Notes under the pieces: generated by a model | Seen by the model: only the letters and a program-made list of their open reading frames with translations | Told to the model about the DNA's origin: nothing | Database searches by the model: none | Part shown: positions 1 to 9,887 of the stretch, piece after piece | How positions within the stretch are numbered: the stretch's first letter is position 1 | Layout of the letters: each line of letters starts with the position of its first letter | Made by a program: the position numbers and the translations under genes | From: Ciborinia camelliae | Taxonomy: Eukaryota > Ascomycota > Leotiomycetes > Helotiales > Sclerotiniaceae | DNA length: 64,000 nucleotides | Direction: 5' to 3' | NCBI GenBank assembly: GCA_025890175.1 | Contig: JANPYM010000006.1 | Location: 1,426,112-1,490,111 of the forward strand

Positions 1-2
1 GA

Positions 3-1337
3 AACCAGTTGTTCTATGAGCAGCCACCTCTGAGTCGTCTTATGGGTCCACAGGCCAGATATGTTAGACAATGGAAGGTTATTGTGAGCGGAGATGCCTG
101 GGTTGACAAGGGCAGATTTGCCGAAAATGCTTTGACGCAATTCTGTCATGTCATCTGTCAACGCCCAGGACTCATGCTCTCCTTCATTGTGTGTACAGAC
201 CAAACCTCAAACAACAACGAGAATACAACTGTCGCCGGCCTCAAAAAGCATTCAACTTTTGACGAAATCTTCGCTCCCCTCAAAGTACTCCGAAATATTG
301 CGAGGGTGGAATTCCGGGAAGCGCATGCCGATTTTGAAAAGGACGTGGAGGAGGAAGAGATCTCCGAGGAACTCCCTGGTTACTTTGACGAACATTATCG
401 AGTGGTTAACGACTCTACCGCTCTCACTCTCAGTTCAGGAAAGGTTCAGGAAAAATACATATCCTTGATGAAAGGATCATCGCAATTGATGCAACCTATC
501 AATCTCATGTGTGATGTTCTTGTGGAATACGCCCAAACTTTTGAGCGCGTTCCTGAACTGAAACAGGATATGGATGTTGGCACCGACAACAATGAAGTGC
601 TATTCAAAGAAGACAAGGTCAATAAATATAAGCGACCATACCATCCGATTGAGAATCTTCTCCGCTCATTACGAGGAGCAGCCTGGTTGGGCGACATGAA
701 CCAGTTCAAGCTTCACCGAAAGGAATTGTTGCAAGAAATCGAAAAGCAGAATTACCAAAAGATCGACAAATCCTCTACCAATTTGCACAAGTTTGTCAAG
801 AATAACAGGATCTTCCGGGCATTTCTGACCTCAGGGGAATTCCAGAATGGCATATATACATGTGAGGACCACACATTGGATCTCAACAAAAAAGCACCCG
901 TCAGAACAAAAATCCAAATGCAAATTACCGAATCTCTCATGTTCCTAGAGGAATACGCTGCTTCCTTCGCGAAAGATACGACCAAGCTGTCTCGGGCGTT
1001 GCGGGTTGAACATCGTGTCCATGACCCCACTCACCTCTACCAAGCATTGCCAAGAGAACAACTGATGCGACGAATCCAGGAAGCTTATGTTGCCTGGGAT
1101 TACAGCACTTTTCTTCAATGCTTCAAGGACGCTGTCGACGATATGGATGCCCAGTATATTGAGATTCGAGAGGCGAAAAAGAAGGTATTTCAATGGGACA
1201 CAGGTCGTCCGGTTAGAGGATTGAAGGTCGATGTTTCGGACTTTGAGGCTATTATCTGGCATGAACTCGAGCCGGTTAAATTGAATATTTTCGATTTATA
1301 TGACGAGTTCGATCGCACTCTCTCGCGTCGAAGATAG
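3..1337 (+). CDS. Conserved fungal protein of unknown function, 5' partial
   Basis: The reading frame is open from the left edge (codons start at base 3) to a TAG at 1335-1337, giving the last 444 residues of a longer protein; the first in-frame codons are Asn-Gln-Leu-Phe, so the true start lies outside the window. The part seen is soluble, with no membrane segments or signal. It has an acidic stretch (KDVEEEEISEE, around residue 115), Trp/Phe-rich helical-looking segments near the end (AYVAWDYSTFLQCF) and an Arg-rich end (TLSRRR). It resembles uncharacterised fungal proteins with a 'GDAWxDKGRFAENA' motif, recalled from general knowledge rather than searched. No catalytic motif is recognised and no function is proposed. 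No intron is needed in the visible part. Confidence 0.75.
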   Translation, partial: NQLFYEQPPLSRLMGPQARYVRQWKVIVSGDAWVDKGRFAENALTQFCHVICQRPGLMLSFIVCTDQTSNNNENTTVAGLKKHSTFDEIFAPLKVLRNIARVEFREAHADFEKDVEEEEISEELPGYFDEHYRVVNDSTALTLSSGKVQEKYISLMKGSSQLMQPINLMCDVLVEYAQTFERVPELKQDMDVGTDNNEVLFKEDKVNKYKRPYHPIENLLRSLRGAAWLGDMNQFKLHRKELLQEIEKQNYQKIDKSSTNLHKFVKNNRIFRAFLTSGEFQNGIYTCEDHTLDLNKKAPVRTKIQMQITESLMFLEEYAASFAKDTTKLSRALRVEHRVHDPTHLYQALPREQLMRRIQEAYVAWDYSTFLQCFKDAVDDMDAQYIEIREAKKKVFQWDTGRPVRGLKVDVSDFEAIIWHELEPVKLNIFDLYDEFDRTLSRRR

Positions 1338-1783
1338 ATGACACTGGTGATGATGTTTTTAAGTGAGGGTTGTCAGGGTGGATTTTGCTGATTTTGCTCA
1401 TTACAGAGGTTTCGGGATGCTCATGCGTGGATAAGTAGATAACGTTAGGATAACGGAATATGATGTCCAAAATATAAATACAAGAGATTGACAACCCAAA
1501 TCGTGATACTTCTATAATAAAGTCTTTTTATTACTAATATATACTTGGTGACTTTGAATTGAATGTCCAGTGATGTGAAGTGAAGTGAAAAAAATGTGTT
1601 TGATTCTCACAACTCCTGGTTTGCGAGAACAGCAAGATCACCAGGACATGCGCCAAGATTACTAAGCTCCCTTGACTCCCAGACCACCAATAAAGGAAAG
1701 AACATAAGAACACCCGACCCATTAACATCATGAACCCCCCACACCGTATCCCATACTGTCTTTATCATATACATACCATTATA
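1338..1783. other. Convergent intergenic gap
   Basis: This is 3' flanking DNA between the plus-strand gene ending at 1337 and the minus-strand transporter ending at 1784. It is AT-rich and must hold both transcription ends. No gene or repeat is seen. Confidence 0.6.
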
Positions 1784-3436
1784 TCATAAAGCATCTCTAC
1801 TTCTCACAAAGTACAAATATCTATCCTTAGTCCATCTTCTACAGCTCTTCCCAAAATACATCATTGGCCATGTAGCCATAACGAATACGAAATCCAAGAC
1901 TGCAATCGCGATGAATGTATTTGCAACTCCTGTATTCAACCAAGCACTCGTCGCAAATGTAAAGATACATCCGATTGTATTGTTTATGACACTGACTCCC
2001 ACCATGCCCTCGAGTACCATGTCAGGGTATGCATCCATGAGATAAGACATTGATAAATCTCCCGAGCAACCCCATCCAAAGCCGATGAATCCAAGTCCCA
2101 CATATGGAGCTGGCCATGCCCATCCGTACGCGGTACCAAGACCGAAAATTAACATCCCCAAGGGTGAGAAGAATGCACATGGATACATCATCCATAGGCG
2201 ATCTTCCGCTTCTGAAATACCATGACGATACTTCTTGGCATACCAAAGTACGAATTCATCGGAGAGATAGCCACCCCAGAAACAACCAATGATGGCACCG
2301 ATGAGACAGGGTACATTCATGACACCAGATTGTTGAACGGTATAGTTCCAAGGATCTTCGGACCAGTAGTCTTGTTGAAGGGTAGAGTAGAAAGTGAGCC
2401 AAGCATCTTGGGCGCCCCATTGCAGACCACTGTACCAGACAGCGGGGAAGGTGAAAATTCGGAGGGTGTGGAAGAGGCGGGAGAAGTATTGTTTGAATCC
2501 AGTTCCTTTGAGATTAGATGCGGGGGTAATTAGTTGGATGCGTTGACGGAAGGTTTTCTTGACCGGGGTGGGAGAAGGTGGAATAGGAGGTGTATCGGAA
2601 GGAGTGGTAGTTAGAGCTGTTTCCTTTTCCTTGAGGTTGTGGGGTTCGGATTCTTCACCCTCTGTTTTGGAGCTGACACCGTTTATTGGATTTTCGTATG
2701 CAGTTTCGGGTCGATCGAACATTGTTTCTTCGAGGGTAAAGTAACATACGACAATGACGGCGCAAGAAATTACGACGGACATCCAACCAATCCATCGCCA
2801 GCCCAGAGGTCCCCCACCAATATAAGAAGCAATGATAGGACCCATATAGGTACCGATGCTAGTCGCCAAAACGTAAATGCCTAGGACGCTGCCTCTTTGA
2901 TGCTGAAAGAATAAATCCGAGAGGGAAAGCTGCACGTTGGCCTCGGCACAAGCTTCAGATGCTCCCACAAAGAGCTGATTCCAGATCGAGTCACTTGCGG
3001 TTTTCACACGAGCCATCCAAATAGCACCAATAACTCCCGAAGTCAAACAAATGATATACGTAACCCTTCTTCCGTATAACCAGGCAGCAGGCGAGATCAA
3101 CAAGGTGAAATAACCAATTCCAACGAACAAAACCCCAGCGCCGACATTCATGGTATCGTATGAAATTCCATATTCTTGATTCATGCCATCTTGCGCCGAG
3201 CCCGCATCGTTTGAAGTAGCCGCCGTCAGACCTGTGATAAAACAAACGAGAAAAACATGCCAATATTTTCGCGTGCGAGACCAATTGAGAGGATCGAGAG
3301 GTGAAGAGGTAGGTTGGGGTTCCAGAACGATATTTCCGTGTTTGAGGAGGTTGGGATTGGCGACTTGTTCAATATCTTCTACAAGTCGTGTGGTACCTGG
3401 AAGGAAATCTTCATCGTGCATTTGAGTAGAGGCCAT
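1784..3436 (-). CDS. Major facilitator superfamily transporter (DHA1/HOL1-like)
   Basis: A single-exon gene of 550 residues. The ATG at 3436 (MASTQMHDEDF) is preferred over an in-frame ATG at 3616, because the upstream 60 codons translate a CT-rich low-complexity tract (PLPLPLPLSLSLF) that looks like 5' leader. The cytoplasmic N-terminus carries the DPLNW motif typical of fungal drug:H+ antiporter-like proteins just before the first membrane segment. About 12 hydrophobic segments follow in two groups, split by a long polar loop (roughly residues 245-330) rich in Glu, Ser and Pro (TPPIPPSPTPVKK). The YGRR after the second segment matches the usual intracellular loop of MFS carriers. It probably exports or imports small organic solutes across the plasma membrane; the substrate cannot be told. 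The 3' end faces the gene at the left edge. Confidence 0.88.
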   Translation of the reverse strand: MASTQMHDEDFLPGTTRLVEDIEQVANPNLLKHGNIVLEPQPTSSPLDPLNWSRTRKYWHVFLVCFITGLTAATSNDAGSAQDGMNQEYGISYDTMNVGAGVLFVGIGYFTLLISPAAWLYGRRVTYIICLTSGVIGAIWMARVKTASDSIWNQLFVGASEACAEANVQLSLSDLFFQHQRGSVLGIYVLATSIGTYMGPIIASYIGGGPLGWRWIGWMSVVISCAVIVVCYFTLEETMFDRPETAYENPINGVSSKTEGEESEPHNLKEKETALTTTPSDTPPIPPSPTPVKKTFRQRIQLITPASNLKGTGFKQYFSRLFHTLRIFTFPAVWYSGLQWGAQDAWLTFYSTLQQDYWSEDPWNYTVQQSGVMNVPCLIGAIIGCFWGGYLSDEFVLWYAKKYRHGISEAEDRLWMMYPCAFFSPLGMLIFGLGTAYGWAWPAPYVGLGFIGFGWGCSGDLSMSYLMDAYPDMVLEGMVGVSVINNTIGCIFTFATSAWLNTGVANTFIAIAVLDFVFVMATWPMMYFGKSCRRWTKDRYLYFVRSRDAL

Positions 3437-3540
3437 CACGGATGGCGATATCTGTATCGTGGTAAAAACCACGACACGAGAGCTACCTGATCTTTGCGGG
3501 TAGTCAACGATGGACGGGTGAAGTCTCGAAAGAATACCTA

Positions 3541-3611
3541 AACACGGGGGGGGGGAGAAAGAGAGAAAGAGAGAGAGAGAGAGAGGAAGAGGAAGAGGAA
3601 GCGGTATAGAG
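3541..3611. repeat. GA/CT-rich low-complexity tract in MFS leader
   Basis: A run of G and A (gggggggg, then gagagaaagagagag and gaagaggaagagg). Read on the minus strand it is a pyrimidine tract about 105-175 nt upstream of the transporter start. Such CT tracts are common in promoters and leaders of filamentous fungi. It also creates a spurious N-terminal extension of the transporter frame. Confidence 0.7.
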
Positions 3612-4535
3612 AGCAAGGGAGAGAAAATTGTGTAATGAAGACACGAAGCCTAAGGTAAAATGACGGAAGGGCTAAGAAAAACGTACTATATAAGAAAATT
3701 TCCAGCTTGGATTTCTTATCAGTACTAGTTCCCACATTTCCATTATGAAATAAAAATACACTTGAAGGTAAGGCATTAAAAAAACGGTAGGTTTGATGTG
3801 CCCGATAAGAGAAGTCGATCGTTCACCTGGGATTCTCTTCACGATTTCCTTAGGTACTCGAGGACGGGTAGATAGTGTGCATTAATTATTTTCTATATTC
3901 ATCACCAATTTCTGGGGTAAATGATTCGGAAGATTATTATAGATGAAGGGGGAGGAAAGCATGGGATGGAGAATTGAGATGGACATGGAGAGGTAAAAGT
4001 TAAAGAAATGATTACAAAGGGTGACACGACGCAAAAGTGCGAGGGAGAGATCTACACTGCAAGTCCGCAACCAATCGATCTTCGATGAATACTTGCTACT
4101 CGAGATACGACTACGGAGTACTACCTGGGACCACCTAGTTCACGTAGTATTTTTGATCCTGTTTCTTGAATCATTCATCCGATCTCCCGAGGCTTCCGAC
4201 TTATCAAGGTTAGGGCTATTGTCGATCATATCAATGCATACACCTTAGGTACGTAGGTAGGTATGAATACTAGGTACCTAGGTAATTGGATTAAAAATGA
4301 AAGATGGGATGAAGATGATGAGGATATGAGGAGATGAGGTAGAAATACTGGTACCTAAGGTTAGGTACTGTAAAGTAAGTAGGTCATTACCTAGGTAATA
4401 AGTACTAGTTAGGGCTTTTCATTCATTAGGTACCCTAGTAAGTAGTTAGGGCTTTTCATTTCATTCAATATTCCATTATTATTACTATTATCATTGTCTG
4501 GATCTTATACGTAGATTGATTGATTGATTGATACT

Positions 4536-4643
4536 GATCCTGACCTCGGGATGGATTGATCCTATTACTCTGTAGATAAATGAATTGATTCTCTTCTACT
4601 CTTCAATTAAATTAAATAGATTGATCATCCCGAGGTCCGGATC
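4536..4643. repeat. Imperfect inverted repeat (18-bp arms)
   Basis: The left arm at 4536-4553 reads GATCCTGACCTCGGGATG. The right arm at 4626-4643 is its reverse complement with one mismatch. A 72-nt AT-rich spacer lies between. It could be a small hairpin or the remnant of a tiny inverted-repeat element. It is not next to a gene end, so a terminator role is unlikely. Confidence 0.6.
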
Positions 4644-6225
4644 TTTCATCCCAATAATGCCCATCCCCCTAGGGATCAATTGATTCCATTCTCACGGGCA
4701 GCGTGGACTTTCTATCTTCAGATTAGTGAATTTGGATTTCCCAAGGTGAGATGAAATTTCCTAACTTTCGTCTGCCACTCAGCCACTATACCGCCTGGAG
4801 TTACTCAAATCGGCATTGATTGAATGCGGGCAAGAGACCAAACATGATAAGAGAAAGGTGTGGGAGTCTTGGCATGTCTGATTGATCCAATGTTGCTTGG
4901 ACTTCCAGTAGTAGGTTGCTCATGTTTATTTTTTTCATTTCATCGGAATGTCGGTACATTCATTGATTTGGCTTGCATGAACGATAAGATGATAGATAGA
5001 TAAGATAATAAGACGATAAGACTTCATTCTTCAATTTTCAATCCGTTCAATCTTCAACCCAACCCCTTCAATCTCTGCTCTAAAACCCAACTCAATCAAA
5101 CTTCAAGTCCAAGAACAAGAACAAGCAATTCTGTTGTTTATATGCCCGTTTCCTTGATACTTGAACCTTCAATCTCTTTCAAACCACCTGACTCAAGGTA
5201 ATCTCAGTATACCTAGTACAGTACAAACCAAAATCAATCAATTCTATTATATCTGTCTGTATGTGTCTGCTTACCTAATACCTGAACTTCCAATCTCCCT
5301 ACCTACAACTCTCAATCTCAAAAGTGATATTATTAAAATCTCCAATAATCCTTCTTCCATCCATCACTCTGATGATTATATGCATATCTCGGAAAAATAA
5401 CTTAAATCGACCTAGTGCGTTCGTACTTCCCAAGGTTTCATCCCGCAATTGTTATCAGGTGAACGAAGATTGCATTTGATAAGGTAAGGTAAGGTAAGGC
5501 AGGGTGAGGTATTCACACTCCACTCCACTCCACCCACTGCTGCAAAGGAATTGGACGACTCCTCGTGGGACTGGTCTTGATTTATCTTCGGATACAGTCA
5601 TGGATATCATGGAAATGGAGGATATGAGGGGCTCTGGATCCGATCTGCTTCCGAAGACAGATACGGTATACCGGTATCATCCCTTCTTGTCCTTTAAAGT
5701 TTAGGATTATCTGTAGTGGTGACTAAAGTATGCATTATTGTGCCAAATATCGTCGGTAGGTAGGTAGGTTTCTGTAGGTTTCGTAACTTTCGTTGTCAGG
5801 AACATGAGACTTCAACCCATTTAAGTGGATCATATGACTCACGACTCAAGACTCAAGACCAGTTTGAAGTTTCAAGTATAATTTATATATCTCTCGTCTT
5901 ATCTCCTCTTGTCTTTTTTTTTCTTCTCTTCTCTTCTCTTGTCTTCACCAACAACATCAACAACTACAGCCACAACCACATCTACAGCCACAACTTTGAT
6001 TACCTACCGCCCAATCATCATACGGCATCAATCTAAAATTGAGATAAAAGTTAACAGCTTCGGGAATCCCGTTCAAAAAAAACCACTTTCACAACCGCAA
6101 TCATCAACCAGCACCTTTGCTATTTTGTGCCGTTCACTTCGTCACCGGCGACTTTGAACTATTCAGATCTTTGGATCCTTTACTACACACACCAGTTTTC
6201 AAGCATACGCAGATGTTGAATCAAT

Positions 6226-8027
6226 ATGTCAACCTTATCCATATCTCCTCTTGGCGCTCTAAATCAAAACGAAATAAACCGTCCATATCAAGTAATTACT
6301 GCGCCATTGCCAATCCAGTCCAAGGTCCCTCTGGTCTGGTCCACAGGACTTGAGAGTCCCGACAATTATGGCAATGGCGTGAAAAAAGCCCATGTAATTA
6401 TCGTGGGTGCCGGTATCTCCGGCTTGCGTGCCGCATCAGTCCTACAACGACATGGCGTTGCGGTTACGATCTTGGAAGGACGCCCAGATCGCATCGGTGG
6501 TCGAATCCTCACCACTCGAAAATCTCCAAACGGGAAAGCTCGAGACATTGGTAAATACACCTGACCTAATAGGCAGAACAATATCTTCCGTTGTGGGTGG
6601 TTGGGACTACGGTCTTGACCACACAATGTGGGTTGTTTATCCTTTCCCCCGGCAAAAGTGTGCTTACTATATATACAGGTGCTGCATGGATGCATGAAAC
6701 TTCCCAGAACAAACTGGTTCAGTTGATCAACAAGCTTAATATCGAGTACTATTATGATGACGGTACACCCTTGTACTTTACCAAGGAAGGAAGAGCAGGA
6801 TCACAATTCAAGGCGAAGAAAGTCGCTGATGAATTCGCTGACTACTGTGAGCACTACTTTGAAACTCATCCACATGCTCCTGATCGCTCTGTTAAAGAGT
6901 TCATGAATGATTTCGTAGAGAATCATCCTTTGATCACTAACACTGAACGCAAATGGGCCCCCCAAGCCATCCGTGAAGTTGAACTTGTAAGAGGTCTCAA
7001 CGCTCCAACTCATACTTCAAAACTAACTCAGTGATTGTAGTGGATCGGTACATCTATCGAGGAAGCTTCTTCGAAACACTTGAGCTACTTCGTAACCGAA
7101 AGAAACCTATACATGAAGGGTGGATATGATAAGATTATCAATTGGGCTGCCAAACCACTCCTCAAGGATCCTGAGACCATTAAAATGGGCGAAGTTGTCA
7201 AGAATATCCAATGGGGTGAAGGAGACAATTCAATCGTAGTTGAGACTCTGAAGGGAGACAAGAAGTCTAGCTTCAAAGCCGATGCAATCGTTGTCACTGC
7301 ACCTCTTGGCTGCTTGAGAAAGAAGATGATCAACTTTGAGCCTGCTCTTCCTGAAGATATTCAGGAGGGTATCGATAGCTTTTCGTATGGCGCGCTCGGA
7401 AAAGTCTTTGTTGAATTTGACGAGGTGTTCTGGCCAAAGGACAATGATCAATTCATGTACTATCCTTCCCCTCTTCCGAAAGGTACCCCAATTGATGAGT
7501 AAGCATACCCCTAACCTCTCACCCCCCAACCTCACAAACTAATTCCCAACAGATCTTCCATCTTGTCCTATGCCACCGTAACCTCCAACTTATGGATCAT
7601 GTCCGGGACCAAGGAGCTCTGCATCCAGATCGCCGAGCCTCTTACCCAACGCATTGAAGCGATGACCTCGACGCAAGAAGTGTACAACTTCTTCGAGCCG
7701 CTCTTCAAACTCATGCGCACCGAACCCTACAAAGATCTCCCGGGGCTCCTCAATCTCGAGACCACGCACTGGACCCAGGACCCCCTCGCCGGATTCGGCT
7801 CCTACTCGGTAGAGAAGACGGGCGACGAGTCCGAGATCCTCATGGAAGCCCTCCAGCATCACAAGCGAAGCCGCCTTCAATTCGCCGGTGAACATTGCAC
7901 CATGGTCGGAAACGGCTGTGTGCACGGCGCCTTCGAGACGGGAGAAATCGCCGCGAGAAACCTTTTGGCCACCTTGGGCGTGGAATATGATGGAAATGAT
8001 ACGACGGCCCGAAGCGTCTCTCCTTGA
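6226..8027 (+). CDS. Flavin-containing amine oxidase (polyamine oxidase/LSD1-like)
   Basis: Four exons join in frame to 521 residues: 6226-6550, 6679-6986, 7041-7498, 7553-8027; all introns are GT-AG. The FAD dinucleotide motif VIIVGAGISG is at residues 57-66, followed by the ribose-binding Glu84 (LEG) and RIGGR (90-93). The first junction rebuilds DIGAAWMHET, a hallmark of this family after the GGR motif. The C-terminal FAD contact region is LQFAGEHC (about 472-479). The family oxidises the C-N bond of amines such as polyamines, giving an aldehyde and H2O2. There is no signal peptide, membrane segment or SKL-type peroxisome tail, so a cytosolic or nuclear site is likely; the natural amine is not known. 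About 56 residues precede the FAD motif. An out-of-frame ATG at 6213 overlaps the start. Confidence 0.9.
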
Positions 8028-9052
8028 GCGTAAGCGTAAGCGTTGCGTTTCTTGTGTCTAAGAGGTGAGGTGAGATGAGATGAGATGAGATGAGATGAGC
8101 TGATGACTTGAACTTGCTACGTGTCCTTAACTGGCTCTCGTGAGACTTGTTGGTTTTTAACTTGCTGCGTTTGATACGTTTGATACGTTTGATCATTTTT
8201 TTCTTTCCTTTTTGCTCTTGTGCTTCCTTTGAGTTATATCATTGTTGCTACAATCGTTACTGCTAGTCCTGCTCGCGTTGCTATTTACCCATACCAATTT
8301 AAAAGATCTTTTGCGATAGACCACCTTCGTTCCTCGTCTTCCTCTTTATTGCATCCATGTGAGTTCGTCGGGTTTTTGATACACCGTCTGTCATCCCTTT
8401 CGCTTCAGTAGCTGGGAATATGAGGAGTCGGTGCGCAGTAGGTACTACTTCATGTTGTTCACATCTTTATACCCTTTCTGTCTCTTACTAGGTCTATACA
8501 TGCGATGTTCATTCCCATCATCAAGTACAATATCACGCTTAACAAAATTTCACGTTCATCTTTCTTGTCATCTTTCTCGTCATCATATCATATCATATCA
8601 CATCACAGTATACTTTTACCCCTTCACCCCCTCACCCCCTCACTCCTTCACTCATCCACTCATCCACACATTATAAATAGATATCAATATCAATACCGTA
8701 TATAAATACTCCTCACCTCTCATCTCTAACCTCTAACCTCTAACATCTCCCTTCCCCCTTCCTCCTTCCCACCAGCAATCCCCATACATACATCTATACA
8801 TCTATCTACCCATACATCTATCTAGGTATCTTTACATCCCCCCATACAAAACCAAACCAAACCAAAACCAAATAACCCCAAATCATTATAAAAAAATATT
8901 CATTCTTCATCTCATCTTATTTCATCTCATCTAATCTCATTCTTCATTCTTCATCTCATCTAATTCAATTCATCTCATCTAATTCAATCTAATTAATTCA
9001 ATTAATATTCCATGATAATATTGGAATATCAGGTGGCTTCTTGGTTTGGTTT

Positions 9053-9307
9053 AGGTAGGTAGGTAGGTAGGTAGGTAGGTAGGTAGGTAGGTAGGTAGGT
9101 AGGTAGGTAGGTAGGTAGGTAGGTAGGTAGGTAGGTAGGTAGGTAGGTGAGTGGGTAGGCAGGTAGGTAGGCAGGGTAGGTAGGTAGGTAGGTAGGTAGG
9201 TAGGTAGGTAGGTAGGTAGGTAGGTAGGTAGGTAGGTAGGTAGGTAGGTAGGTAGGTAGGTAGGTAGGTAGGTAGGTAGGTAGGTAGGTAGGTAGGTAGG
9301 TAGGTAG
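9053..9307. repeat. GTAG tetranucleotide microsatellite
   Basis: About 255 bp of tandem (AGGT)n. It is interrupted once, around 9147-9178, by variant units (gtgagtgggtaggcagg), so it is two near-perfect blocks. The flanks at 9340-9430 carry the complementary ctacctacctaggtaatta motif. Such arrays are prone to length change. No coding role is seen. Confidence 0.95.
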
Positions 9308-9700
9308 ATATTTGGTTGTTGGTGAATAGTTAGATGGGTAATTAATTAATGTCTACCTACCTAGGTAATTAGTACTTCCATTGGGAAGATATACATACAT
9401 ACCTACCTACCTACCCCGGCCTACCTAGGTAATTAACTAGGGGTTGGCGAAAAAAAGTAAATATTCCACAAAACACATTTTAACGAATTTTGTATTCCTC
9501 GCCAACGATTATCTATCCATCTATTTATCTATCCATCCATTCCTACCGAGTTCATTATAAATCCCCCTGTCGATATTTGATTTTTATTGTGTTGTTTGAT
9601 AATGAGATTGTAGTGATATTAATAATGATGTTGAATTATATTGGCTTAAGTTAAGTATATCATATTCGAATTTCTATATGCTTTTTTATATTGTTGTATT

Positions 9701-9740
9701 CTTTTGTATTCTTTTATATTCTTTTATATTCTTTTATATT
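9701..9740. repeat. 10-bp tandem repeat (CTTTTATATT)4
   Basis: Four consecutive decamers, the first with one G for A. It lies in AT-rich DNA about 150 bp past the end of the sedolisin gene and has no coding capacity. Confidence 0.8.
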
Positions 9741-9887
9741 TTATCTTTTATACACACATACATATATACATATACAAATCACCCCCTAACACATAACACC
9801 TCATAAAAATCATCAAACATTAAATGCCCTCCACCCCATAATTCTCACCAGAAGATCTCTCGCGATCCCCCAAACCCCTTTTCTCCC

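Larger units (their letters stand above)
3437..6225. other. Divergent intergenic region between MFS and amine oxidase genes
   Basis: About 2.8 kb holding both promoters. It contains the CT tract, an imperfect inverted repeat (4536-4643), several copies of the TACCTAGGTA-type palindrome (near 4250-4290, 4385-4440), GATT repeats (4513-4531), two direct copies of GTTAGGGCTTTTCATT (around 4410 and 4445) and aaggt repeats near 5480-5505. The DNA just before 6226 is CT- and CAACAA-rich, as expected for a fungal leader. No coding gene is supported. Confidence 0.5.
8028..9887. other. Convergent intergenic region rich in simple repeats
   Basis: 3' flanks of the amine oxidase (+) and the sedolisin (-). 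It holds TGAGA repeats (about 8068-8098), T/C-rich DNA, the long GTAG array, a 10-bp AT repeat and CCTAGG-centred palindromes (9350-9430). No coding gene is supported. Confidence 0.5.

Noticed and set aside
3437..3616. 60-residue N-terminal extension of the MFS transporter
   Set aside because: It translates a CT-rich leader (PLPLPLSLSLF) unlike any transporter N-terminus, and a good ATG lies at 3436.
9053..9307. CRISPR-like regular array
   Set aside because: It is a plain tetranucleotide microsatellite without spacers, in a eukaryotic genome.
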